Shown here one piece after another: positions 49,532 through 58,031 of a stretch of 64,000 bases of DNA. The stretch's first letter is position 1. Every line of letters begins with the position of its first letter. Source of the DNA: JAOUEA01 sp038249195. Lineage in GTDB: Bacteria > Actinomycetota > UBA4738 > HRBIN12. Location: contig JBBRWM010000004.1 of the NCBI GenBank assembly GCA_038249195.1, positions 62,001 through 126,000 on the forward strand, written 5' to 3'. The notes beneath the pieces are model-generated. The model ran no database searches and was not told the origin of the DNA. It was given only the letters and a program-made list of their open reading frames with translations. The position numbers were made by a program, and so were the translations under genes.

Positions 49532-50983
49532 GTGAATCGGAGCGGGCAAGAGCCGGAGGCGCAGGCGCGAGGCATCACCGCCCGCGGGCTCACGATCGGC
49601 GTGATCGCCCCGATCGCCGCAGCGGTAGGATCGATCCCCCTGAGCACCGGCGGCCCGGCGAGCGCGATCGCCCTGTTCATGCTCGCGATCGTGATCGCAG
49701 CCGTCGCCGGCGGCCTGTGGAGCGGGCTGGTGGCCGCGGCCCTCTCCTCGCTCGCCGTTCCGATGCTCTTCAGCGCGCCGCGCTTCACGCTGCGATTCGA
49801 CGGGGCGGAGGACGTCGTCACGGCCGTGGTGTTCCTCGCTGTCGCCATCGTCGTCGGCCTGTTGGTGGGAGGAGCCAGCGACGAGCGGGCGCGCGCGGCG
49901 CGTCGAGAGCGTGAGGCGCGGTTGCTGGGCTATCTGTCCTCGAAGCTGCTTTCGGGAGACGTCCCGGATCGAGTGCTCGATGATTTCGCTTCCGTATTGC
50001 TGGATCCATTCGGTCTGGTTCGGTGCGAGATAACGGTGGAGCTCGACGGACAGCAGCTCCACGCCTTCGCTTCGCGCCCGGAGATCGAGGCAGGTGGACC
50101 CCAGGCCATACTGCCGCTGGTGGTGGGGGCGATCGCCTTCGGCACCGTGATGGTCGAACGCCCTGCCGGACTGAGGGCCTTCACGCCCGACGAGCTTCTC
50201 TTGTTGGAGGCGGCGGCCAAACAGGCAGCGGCGGCGCTCGACCGGGCTCGGCTCGACGCCCGTGCCCGGATGGCACAGCTCGACGCGGAGACGAATCAGT
50301 TGAGAGCGGCGATGTTCAGCTCGGTCACCCACGACCTTCGGACCCCGCTCACCTCCATCAAGGCCGGCGTCACGAGCCTCCTGGACCCCACGGTCCATTA
50401 CGAAGCCGAACAGGAGCGCGAGCTGCTCACCACGATCCTGGAGGAGACCGATCGCTTGAATCGGTTGGTGGGCAACATCTTGGACCTGTCCAAGATCCGT
50501 GCGGGGGCGTTGATCCCCACGCGCCAGACGGCCGCGATCGATGAGATCACCGAGGCTGTGGTGGCGCGGCTCGCGCCGCGGCTCCCACGCGTGAGGATCC
50601 GCACGAAGCTGCGTGAAGACATCCCTGAGGTCCAAGTCGACCCCATGCAGATCGATCAGGTGCTGACGAACCTGATCGAGAACGCCTCACGGCACTCCCC
50701 GACGGGAGGCGAGATCCAGGTCTCCCTGGCGACGTTTCGCAACCGGGTCCAGATCCGCGTGACGGATCAGGGGCCGGGCATCCCGCCCGAGGAGCGCGAC
50801 CGAGTCTTCGAGCCGTTCTATCGTGCTCGCACGACCCCGGAGACCCCCGGGAGCGGGCTCGGCCTCGCGATCGTCAAAGCCATCGTGGTGGCCCATGGCG
50901 GACGCATCTGGGTCGAGGGAGCGCCGGGCGGGGGCGCCGCGCTCGTGGTGGAGATCCCCGAAGAGGAGGACGCCGCGGAGTGA
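49532..50983 (+). CDS. KdpD-like sensor histidine kinase lacking the KdpD/USP N-terminal domains
   Basis: 483 residues from the GTG at 49532; a GTG at 49508 is also in frame but lies inside box 3. Four transmembrane helices of the DUF4118 type (residues about 18-110, e.g. SAIALFMLAIVIAAVAGGLW) come first, then a GAF-like domain (about 125-245), a HisKA helix (FSSVTHDLRTPLTSIKAGV) and an HATPase with GSGLGLAIVKAIV. Full-length KdpD has about 400 further N-terminal residues that sense K+ and c-di-AMP; these are missing, so sensing must use the membrane part or the GAF-like domain. It overlaps the KdpE gene by 4 bp. Confidence 0.9.
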   Translation: MNRSGQEPEAQARGITARGLTIGVIAPIAAAVGSIPLSTGGPASAIALFMLAIVIAAVAGGLWSGLVAAALSSLAVPMLFSAPRFTLRFDGAEDVVTAVVFLAVAIVVGLLVGGASDERARAARREREARLLGYLSSKLLSGDVPDRVLDDFASVLLDPFGLVRCEITVELDGQQLHAFASRPEIEAGGPQAILPLVVGAIAFGTVMVERPAGLRAFTPDELLLLEAAAKQAAAALDRARLDARARMAQLDAETNQLRAAMFSSVTHDLRTPLTSIKAGVTSLLDPTVHYEAEQERELLTTILEETDRLNRLVGNILDLSKIRAGALIPTRQTAAIDEITEAVVARLAPRLPRVRIRTKLREDIPEVQVDPMQIDQVLTNLIENASRHSPTGGEIQVSLATFRNRVQIRVTDQGPGIPPEERDRVFEPFYRARTTPETPGSGLGLAIVKAIVVAHGGRIWVEGAPGGGAALVVEIPEEEDAAE

Positions 50984-51669
50984 GCCTCGTCCTCGTGGTT
51001 GACGACGAGCCGCCGATCCGCCGTGCGTTACGCACGAGCCTGGAGGCTCACGGGTGGGACGTTGCCAGCGTAGGTACGGGCGTGGAGGGCGTGGTACAGG
51101 CCGCAGAGATCGCTCCGGACCTCCTCCTGCTCGATCTCGGCCTTCCCGACATGGACGGCACGGAAGTGATCCGGAGGGTCCGGGCCTTCAGCCAGATGCC
51201 GGTGATCGTCTTGTCGGTGCGTGACGGCCAACGGGACAAGATCGCCGCCTTGGATGCGGGAGCCGATGACTACGTCACGAAGCCGTTCGCGATGGAGGAG
51301 TTGCTGGCTCGCGCCAGGGCGGCACTCCGCAGGGCGCAATCGGAGGAGCCCGCGCCGGCGGTGATGCAGTTCGGGGGGCTGCGGGTCGACCTCGCTCGGC
51401 GTTTGGTCTCCCGCGACGGCGAGCAGGTGCACCTCACGCCGACGGAATACGGGCTGCTCGAGGCGCTCGTGACGAATCCCGGCAAGCTCCTCACCCACCA
51501 GTGGCTCCTGCGCAAGGTCTGGGGCCAGGGATACGGCACGGAGACGACCTACCTGAGGACGTACGTCCGCGCCCTGCGTAAGAAGCTCGGCGACGATGCC
51601 CAGGCCCCGGGGCTCATCATCACCGAGCCGGGCATCGGATACCGATGGATCGGCGAGCTCACCTCGTGA
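50980..51669 (+). CDS. KdpE-like response regulator
   Basis: 229 residues of the OmpR family, closest in pattern to KdpE: LVVDDEPPIRRALRTSLEAHGW, phosphoacceptor LLLDLGLPDMDGTEVIRRVR, SVRDGQRDKIAALDAGADDYVTKPF, then a winged helix with LTPTEYGLLEALVTNPGKLLTHQWLLRKVWGQGYG and GIGYRWIGE. The GTG start overlaps the kinase stop. The genes it would control here are presumably the two KimA-like permeases on either side, because no kdpFABC operon is in the window. Confidence 0.92.
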   Translation: MSLVLVVDDEPPIRRALRTSLEAHGWDVASVGTGVEGVVQAAEIAPDLLLLDLGLPDMDGTEVIRRVRAFSQMPVIVLSVRDGQRDKIAALDAGADDYVTKPFAMEELLARARAALRRAQSEEPAPAVMQFGGLRVDLARRLVSRDGEQVHLTPTEYGLLEALVTNPGKLLTHQWLLRKVWGQGYGTETTYLRTYVRALRKKLGDDAQAPGLIITEPGIGYRWIGELTS

Positions 51670-51733
51670 ACGGGGGTCGGCGCGAGCTCGCGGGCCGCCA
51701 AGCCTGGTCCCGACCTAATAGCATGCAGGCCGC

Positions 51734-54052
51734 ATGTCTCGAGCCGCCCCTCCCGTGAGTCAGTCCGGAGGCGTCCTCAAGCGTCTGCTCGTTGGAAGAG
51801 CCGTGGCGAGCTCAGGGCTCGAGCACACGCTGCTGCCGAAGATCCTTGCCCTCCCCGTGTTCTCCTCGGATGCGCTTTCTTCCGTCGCCTACGCGACGGA
51901 AGAGATCCTCTTGGTGTTGCTCACCGTCAGCGCGAGCGCCGCCCACCTGGCCATGCCGATCACGGTGGCGGTGGCGACCCTCATGGTGATCGTGATCGCG
52001 TCGTACCGCCAGACGGTGAGGGTGTATTCGAAGGGCGGCGGCGCGTATCTCGTGACCAAGGAGAACCTCGGCCAGACGCCGGGGCTGATCGCCGCCTCGG
52101 CGCTGCTCGTTGACTACATGCTGACCGTCGTGGTTTCGACCGTGGCCGGAGCGGTCGCCATCACGTCGGCTCTGCCCTCTCTGCAGCAGCACAAGGTCCT
52201 ACTGGCCGTGGGCTTCGTCCTGCTCATCACGCTGGCGAACCTCCGCGGGGTGCGTGAATCGGGGACGCTCTTCGCCGTCCCCACGTATGGCTTCATCCTC
52301 TGCGTGGTCGGCATGGCGGCCGTGGGTTTCTACCGATGTATCGGAGGATGTCCCGCGGCCGAGGTGATCGAACCCGTGCCGGGCCTGGCCGCCACCGCCG
52401 GGACCGTCTCGCTCTGGTTCTTGCTGCGCGCGTTCTCATCCGGGTCGACCGCGCTCACCGGCGTGGAGGCGATCTCCGACGGCGTGCCGGCGTTCCGGCG
52501 CCCACAATCTCGAAACGCCGCGGCCACGTTGGCGATCATGGGCACCATCGGGATCTCGACGTTCATGTCGATCTCCTGGTTGGCCACCCACATCCCCAAC
52601 ATCACGGTGAGCGAGCAGCGCTCCGTGCTCGGCCAGATCGCGCACACGGTGTTCGGTGGCGGAGTCTTGTTCTACATCGTCCAAGGATTCACGGCCGCGA
52701 TCCTCGTGTTGGCTGCCAACACCGCCTTCCAGGACTTCCCGAGGCTCTCGTCGATCCTGGCCCGCGATCGATACATGCCGCGCCAATTCATGAACCGGGG
52801 AGACCGGCTCGTGTTCTCGAACGGGATACTCGGCCTGGGGGTGGCGGCGTGTCTCGTGATCTACGCGTTCGACGCCAACCTGAACAAGCTGATCCAGATG
52901 TACGTCGTGGGCGTCTTCACGTCGTTCACCCTGTCCCAGACCGGCATGGTTCGGCACTGGCGCGCCGAGGCGCGGAAGGGTGCGGAGGCCGTGAAGGGAT
53001 GGCGCCGCTCGATGGCGGTCAACGTGATCGGCGCCATCACGACCGGGATCGTGCTCGTCGTGGTGACGCTCACCAAGTTCATACGGGGGGCTTGGCTCAC
53101 CATCCTCGTCATCGCCTTGATCATCCCGGTGTTGCGTGCGATCCACAGCCACTACGTCTCCGTGGCAGGGCAGCTGCGACGCGGCGCCGCCCGAGCCGGG
53201 GTTGGCAGCACGAACCGCGTGATCCTTCTGGTGCGCGATCTCGACGCCGCCACGGCGGAGGCGCTCGGATATATCAGGTCCTTCCGCCCCACCGAGCTGC
53301 ACTGCGTGACCCCTGGGGCATCCGATGCGGCGGAGCGATGGTTGACGTTCGCCGGGGATGCGCCGCCGTTGGAGGTCATGCCGCCCGGGCGGGACCTCCT
53401 GCACCAGATGCGAGCGTTCCTCAAAACCCTGCCTCGTGAGGAGACGGACTTCGTCACGGTGGTCGTCCCGGAGGTCGTTCGGGAGCGACTCTTCTCCTAC
53501 CTCGTGAGAAGACGTGACCTGATCCGGCTCAAGGCCGGGCTGCTCCGCGAGGCCAACGTCGTCGTCACCGACGTTCCGGTGCCGATCACGGGCGAGGCCG
53601 ACGCCACCCCGCTCATCCCCCAGCGCACCGTCACACTCGTCTTCGTCTCCAGCGTGAACGATGTCACGATCCGGGCGGTCAACTACGCCCAGTCCCTGAA
53701 CGCCGCGGATACGCGGGCGATCTATTTCGACCTCGATCCGGACCAGGCCCACCGATTGGAGGAGCGCTGGTGGAGCTCGCAGCTTCCGATCCCCCTCGAT
53801 GTCGTCGAGGCCCCGTTCCGCGACCTCACGGGCCCGATGCTCGCTGAGGTTCGCCGGCATACGGCGCGGGCGGACACGGTCGTGAACGTCATCATCCCGG
53901 AACTGATCGTGCACAAGTGGCGGCATCTCATCCTCCACAACCAGAACGCGATCTTCGTGAAGCGTCTCTTCCTGTTCGAGGCGGGGGCGGTCCTCACGAG
54001 CGTTCCGTTCGCGTTGGAGCCCGTCAATGCCAAGGCCGGTGTGCAGGCGTAG
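51734..54052 (+). CDS. KimA-like APC-superfamily K+ permease
   Basis: 772 residues with FSSDALSSVAYATEEILLVL at the first helix, 12 transmembrane helices to about residue 470 and a soluble C-terminal region of about 300 residues (NRVILLVRDLDAATAEALGYIRSF, VTLVFVSSVNDVTIRAVNYAQSL). It is the same type as the protein at 46794 but clearly diverged. It starts 64 bp after kdpE on the same strand and may be co-transcribed. It has no good ribosome site. Having two such permeases around one KdpDE-like pair suggests two K+ importers of different affinity under one sensor. Confidence 0.85.
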   Translation: MSRAAPPVSQSGGVLKRLLVGRAVASSGLEHTLLPKILALPVFSSDALSSVAYATEEILLVLLTVSASAAHLAMPITVAVATLMVIVIASYRQTVRVYSKGGGAYLVTKENLGQTPGLIAASALLVDYMLTVVVSTVAGAVAITSALPSLQQHKVLLAVGFVLLITLANLRGVRESGTLFAVPTYGFILCVVGMAAVGFYRCIGGCPAAEVIEPVPGLAATAGTVSLWFLLRAFSSGSTALTGVEAISDGVPAFRRPQSRNAAATLAIMGTIGISTFMSISWLATHIPNITVSEQRSVLGQIAHTVFGGGVLFYIVQGFTAAILVLAANTAFQDFPRLSSILARDRYMPRQFMNRGDRLVFSNGILGLGVAACLVIYAFDANLNKLIQMYVVGVFTSFTLSQTGMVRHWRAEARKGAEAVKGWRRSMAVNVIGAITTGIVLVVVTLTKFIRGAWLTILVIALIIPVLRAIHSHYVSVAGQLRRGAARAGVGSTNRVILLVRDLDAATAEALGYIRSFRPTELHCVTPGASDAAERWLTFAGDAPPLEVMPPGRDLLHQMRAFLKTLPREETDFVTVVVPEVVRERLFSYLVRRRDLIRLKAGLLREANVVVTDVPVPITGEADATPLIPQRTVTLVFVSSVNDVTIRAVNYAQSLNAADTRAIYFDLDPDQAHRLEERWWSSQLPIPLDVVEAPFRDLTGPMLAEVRRHTARADTVVNVIIPELIVHKWRHLILHNQNAIFVKRLFLFEAGAVLTSVPFALEPVNAKAGVQA

Positions 54053-54108
54053 GACGGCGGGCACGGCCCTGCGCTAGGTTTGCGCTGGGCACGCCGACGG
54101 GAGGGCAC

Positions 54109-54588
54109 ATGAACATCCGCGCCGTCACCAAAGATGACTACGCGTTCCTGAAGACCATGATGTACGAGGCCACCCGATGGAACCCCGACTGGCCGCGTGA
54201 GCCGATCCAAGAGGTCCTCGACGAGCCCATGCTGCGCCGCTACCACGAGGACTGGGGGCGCCCGGGCGACGGCGGCACGGTCGGGGAGATCGACGGCGAG
54301 CCCGTGGGCGCGGCGTGGTACCGGCTCCTCACCGAGGAGCTCCCCGGCTTCGGATTCGTGGACGACAAGACCCCGGAGCTCTCGATCGCGGTCGCGCCGC
54401 TGCATCGGCGGAAGGGGATCGGAGGCACGCTCCTGCGCTCGGCCATGGTGAACGCGCGGGAGGAGGGGTTCCAGGCACTGTCACTCTCGGTCGCGGTGCA
54501 CAACCGGTCGCGGATGATGTACCAGCGCGTGGGCTTCGAGAAGGTGGGTGAACAAGGCGATAGCTGGACCATGCTGGCGAACCTGTGA
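54109..54588 (+). CDS. GNAT-family acetyltransferase
   Basis: 159 residues; the ATG at 54109 follows GGGAGGG. The acetyl-CoA site is clear: ELSIAVAPLHRRKGIGGTLLRSAM (R-R-K-G-I-G-G, matching Q/RxxGxG/A) and LSVAVHNRSRMMYQRVGFEKVGE at the end. The N-terminus NIRAVTKDDYAFLKTMMYEA is a common GNAT start. The substrate is unknown. It is convergent with the DedA gene, with 7 bp between the stops. Confidence 0.93.
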   Translation: MNIRAVTKDDYAFLKTMMYEATRWNPDWPREPIQEVLDEPMLRRYHEDWGRPGDGGTVGEIDGEPVGAAWYRLLTEELPGFGFVDDKTPELSIAVAPLHRRKGIGGTLLRSAMVNAREEGFQALSLSVAVHNRSRMMYQRVGFEKVGEQGDSWTMLANL

Positions 54589-54595
54589 AGGTGCC

Positions 54596-55273
54596 TTACG
54601 CCTCCGGCCCCGAGGCCTCTCGCCGGGCGTCGATGGCGGCGTACTCCGCCCGGACCTGACGCCAGCGGCGCGCCACATAGATGCTTGCGAGCACCACGAG
54701 CACGCTCACGATCAGCCACGAGAAGGGCGCGAGGAATCGCTCCACCTTCGGCCAGTTCGCCCCGGCCGCGTGCCCGAGGAGCGCGAGGCCTGTGACGAAC
54801 GGTATGCATCCGAGCGTGGTGAAGAGCGTGAACTTGCCCACCGGCATCTCGGCCACGCCGGCCGGAAGGCTGATGAACGTCCGCACGACGGGGACCAGCC
54901 GCGCCACCAGCACGGTGGCGTCCCCGCGTCGCTCGAAGAAAGTGTGGGCGCGCTCGACCTCGTGAGGCCGGATCAGGAGGTACCGGCCGAACCGATCGAC
55001 AAGCGGCCGCCCCCCCGCCGCGCCCGCCCCATAGGCGAGCCACGATCCCACGAGGTTCCCCGCCACCCCCACCACGATCACCCAGAGCAGGGTGAGCTCG
55101 TTGCCGCTGCCCGCGAACGCCGCGCTGGTGAGGGCCCCGCCGAAGAGCATCGTGACCTCGCTCGGGATCGGGACGCACGCCGATTCCAGGAGCATCAGCG
55201 CGAAGATCCCGGCGTAGCCGTACTGGCTGAGCAGGCTGGTGATCTGGTCGGTCAAGACGGCAACGGTGTGCAC
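54596..55273 (-). CDS. DedA-family membrane protein
   Basis: 225 residues from a GTG at 55273, chosen because it places the conserved reentrant region correctly; the frame is open much further upstream but that part overlaps the topA leader and has no match. Features are ESACVPIPSEVTMLFGGAL, GSWLAYGAGAAGGRPLVDRFGRYLL, FFERRGDATVLVARLVPVVRTFISLPAGVAEMP and two late helices. The Glu and Arg residues in these motifs are essential in studied members, which flip lipid carriers such as undecaprenyl phosphate or phosphatidylethanolamine. Confidence 0.92.
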   Translation of the reverse strand: MHTVAVLTDQITSLLSQYGYAGIFALMLLESACVPIPSEVTMLFGGALTSAAFAGSGNELTLLWVIVVGVAGNLVGSWLAYGAGAAGGRPLVDRFGRYLLIRPHEVERAHTFFERRGDATVLVARLVPVVRTFISLPAGVAEMPVGKFTLFTTLGCIPFVTGLALLGHAAGANWPKVERFLAPFSWLIVSVLVVLASIYVARRWRQVRAEYAAIDARREASGPEA

Positions 55274-55460
55274 GGGATCCGATCGGCTCGGGGAATAACG
55301 GAACCGTACCAGCGCGTTCTGCGGGGTCTGTGCCGGTCTCGTGGAGGTTTCTCCTGCACGGTCCCGGCACGAGTCGGTGGTACCGTCCCCGCCCAAGGGA
55401 CCGGTCGAGAAACGCGCGCCGAGCACCCACGGACCCCTCGGTCCGAGAAAGGTTCGCCCC

Positions 55461-58025
55461 ATGCCGAAGACCCTGGTGGTGGTCGAGTCGCCCGCCAAGG
55501 CGAAGACCATCGAGAAGTACCTGGGCGGCGACTACGCCGTCCGGGCTTCCTATGGGCACATCCGGGACCTCGGCAAGGGCTTCGGGGGCCTCGGGGTGGA
55601 CGTCGAGCACGACTTCCACCCCGACTACGTGGTACCGGAGGATTCGAAACGGCACGTCAGCGAGCTGAAGTCCGTGTTGAAGCGCTCGGACGATGTGGTC
55701 CTGGCCACTGACTACGACCGGGAGGGCGAGGCCATCGCGTTCCACGTCGCGACCCTGCTGGGCGTGGACCCGAAGCAGGCCAAGCGCGTGACGTTCACCG
55801 AGATCACGCGTGATGCCATCCTCGAGGCGTTCGCGCAGCCCCGGGCCATCGATCTGAAGCTCTTCGACGCCCAGGAGGCTCGGCGCATCCTCGACCGCCT
55901 GGTGGGATACCGCATCTCTCCGATCCTGTGGCGTCGGGTTCGGCCGGGCCTGTCGGCTGGTCGCGTCCAGTCGGTTGCGGTCCGTCTCATCGTCGAGCGC
56001 GAACGGGAGATCCGCGCGTTCGTGCCGGTGGAGTACTGGAGCGTTGACGTCCGGCTCACGCCGGACGATCCCGCCCTACCCGAGCAGCCGTTCACCGCCC
56101 GGCTCACGGAGATCCCGCAGGGCCGCCTGGCGACCTCGCCCGACAAGAAGGGCGTGTTGCTGGCGGCCGAGCCGGAGGCCGCGGTGCATGCCGAGCGCCT
56201 CGGGCGCGCGGACTACCGCGTGGAGCGGATCGAACGCAAGGAGCGCAAACGATCCCCGGCTCCGCCGTTCACCACGTCCACGATGCAGCAGGAGGCCGCG
56301 CGCAAGCTCGGGTTCAGCGCTCGCAAGACGATGACGCTCGCCCAGCGTCTGTACGAGGGCATCGACCTTCCCGGTGAAGGCACCGTGGGCCAGATCACCT
56401 ACATGCGCACGGACTCCGTGAACATCGCCGACGGCGCGCTGCGAGAGGTCGCCGAGGTCGTCACCGCCGAGTACGGGTCGGCCTACACCCTGCAGACGCC
56501 ACGACGCTACAAGACCAAGAGCCGCAACGCGCAGGAGGCGCACGAGGCCATCCGTCCAACGAGCGTCCTGCGCTCCCCTTCGAAGATGGCCTCCGTCCTC
56601 GAGCGCGACCAACTGCGTCTGTACACGTTGATCTGGCAGCGAACCATGGCCACGCAGATGGCCGAAGCCCGATTCAACCAGGTAGGGGTCGACGTCGCCG
56701 CGGTGGCACCGCCGGCGCCTGGGGAGGAAGGGGAGACCGCGTACGGGCTGCGGGCGACCGGCCAGACCATGGTCTTCGATGGGTTCATCCGCGTCTACAA
56801 GGAGGGCCGCGACGAGGGCCCGGACGAGGACGCAGAGAAGACGCTTCCGGATCTCACCGAAGCGCAGCTGCTGCGGATGCTCGAGGTCATGCCCGAACAG
56901 CACTTCACGCAGCCGCCCCCGCGCTTCTCCGAGGCCTTGCTCGTGAAGACGCTCGAGGAGCTCGGGATCGGGCGGCCCTCCACGTACGCCTCGATCATCG
57001 ACACGATCCAGCGGCGCGAGTACGTGACGCTCGAGGAGAAGCGGTTCCGCCCCACCGACGTGGGGGAGGTCGTGACGGACAAGCTCATCGAGCACTTCCC
57101 CGACGTCGTGGACGTGAACTTCACTGCCTACATGGAGAAGGAGCTCGACGATATCGCGGAGGGCGTCCTGCGCAAGCTGCAGATGCTCGAGGAGTTCAAC
57201 GGGCCGTTCGAACGCTCCCTGGAAAAAGCGGAGCACTCGTTCGAGCGCTACGAGGAATCCCTGGACGAGGACTGCCCCCTGTGCCCGAAGGAGGGCCGAG
57301 AGCCCGCAAAGCTCCAGGTGAAGCTCGGGCGTTACGGCAAGTTCATCGGCTGCCCGAACTACCCGGAATGCCGGTACATCCGCAACATGGATGGCAGCGA
57401 GCGCGCGGAGCCGGAGATGCTGGACGAGCTGTGTCCGGACTGCGGACGGCAGCTCCAGAAGCGGGTGGGCCGGTTCGGACCGTTCGTGGGGTGTAGCGGC
57501 TATCCGGACTGCCGCTACATCAAGAAGGATCCAGTCAAGAGCACGGGCGTGACCTGCCCGCAATGCAAGCAGGGCGAGCTGATCGAGAAGCGGAGCCGCT
57601 TCGGCACCACCTTCTACAGCTGCGATCGCTATCCCGATTGCGACTGCGCGGTGGGCAACCCTCCGGAGAAGGACCATGCGTGTCCGGAGTGCGGTGCGCT
57701 CCTCCTGCGGCGTCCCAAGTCACTGCGGTGTTGGGGGTGCGGCGCCGAGCTCGATCTCGACTACCACGTGACGAAGTCCGGCGACGTCGCGGAGGAAACC
57801 GCTGCCCGGGAGGCCAAGGCCGCTGCCAAAGCGGCCCGCGCCGCTACGAAGAAGAAGCCGGCCGCGAAGAAGAAGCCGACCGCCAGGAAGAAGAGCACCG
57901 CCAGGAAGAAGAGCATCGCCAGGAAGAAGAGCATCGCCAAGGAGAAGCTGCCGCAACCCAACCAGGTGGCCTCGGCCTCCGATGCGGAGGCACCCACCCC
58001 GGCCGAGGCCCCGGCGGAGGCATAA
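55461..58025 (+). CDS. topA: DNA topoisomerase I
   Basis: 854 residues. The ATG at 55461 begins MPKTLVVVESPAKAKTIEKYLG, the canonical TOPRIM start. DYDREGEAIAFH supplies the acidic metal site and Tyr314 in TYMRTDS is the DNA-cleaving tyrosine. The C-terminus has four zinc-ribbon repeats (CPLC, CPDCG, CPQC and CPECG blocks), then a Lys/Arg-rich tail of about 60 residues with the repeat ARKKS(T/I), coded by 18-bp tandem repeats. Such basic tails speed relaxation in actinobacterial enzymes. The topA, tmk-fusion and holB order is typical of Actinobacteria. Confidence 0.97.
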   Translation: MPKTLVVVESPAKAKTIEKYLGGDYAVRASYGHIRDLGKGFGGLGVDVEHDFHPDYVVPEDSKRHVSELKSVLKRSDDVVLATDYDREGEAIAFHVATLLGVDPKQAKRVTFTEITRDAILEAFAQPRAIDLKLFDAQEARRILDRLVGYRISPILWRRVRPGLSAGRVQSVAVRLIVEREREIRAFVPVEYWSVDVRLTPDDPALPEQPFTARLTEIPQGRLATSPDKKGVLLAAEPEAAVHAERLGRADYRVERIERKERKRSPAPPFTTSTMQQEAARKLGFSARKTMTLAQRLYEGIDLPGEGTVGQITYMRTDSVNIADGALREVAEVVTAEYGSAYTLQTPRRYKTKSRNAQEAHEAIRPTSVLRSPSKMASVLERDQLRLYTLIWQRTMATQMAEARFNQVGVDVAAVAPPAPGEEGETAYGLRATGQTMVFDGFIRVYKEGRDEGPDEDAEKTLPDLTEAQLLRMLEVMPEQHFTQPPPRFSEALLVKTLEELGIGRPSTYASIIDTIQRREYVTLEEKRFRPTDVGEVVTDKLIEHFPDVVDVNFTAYMEKELDDIAEGVLRKLQMLEEFNGPFERSLEKAEHSFERYEESLDEDCPLCPKEGREPAKLQVKLGRYGKFIGCPNYPECRYIRNMDGSERAEPEMLDELCPDCGRQLQKRVGRFGPFVGCSGYPDCRYIKKDPVKSTGVTCPQCKQGELIEKRSRFGTTFYSCDRYPDCDCAVGNPPEKDHACPECGALLLRRPKSLRCWGCGAELDLDYHVTKSGDVAEETAAREAKAAAKAARAATKKKPAAKKKPTARKKSTARKKSIARKKSIAKEKLPQPNQVASASDAEAPTPAEAPAEA
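57882..57935 (+). repeat. 18-bp tandem repeat in the topA tail
   Basis: Three units, gccaggaagaagagcacc then gccaggaagaagagcatc twice, at 57882-57899, 57900-57917 and 57918-57935. They encode the basic ARKKST/ARKKSI repeats. In-frame gain or loss of units would change tail length without harming the enzyme core. Confidence 0.85.
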
Positions 58026-58031
58026 CCGCCG

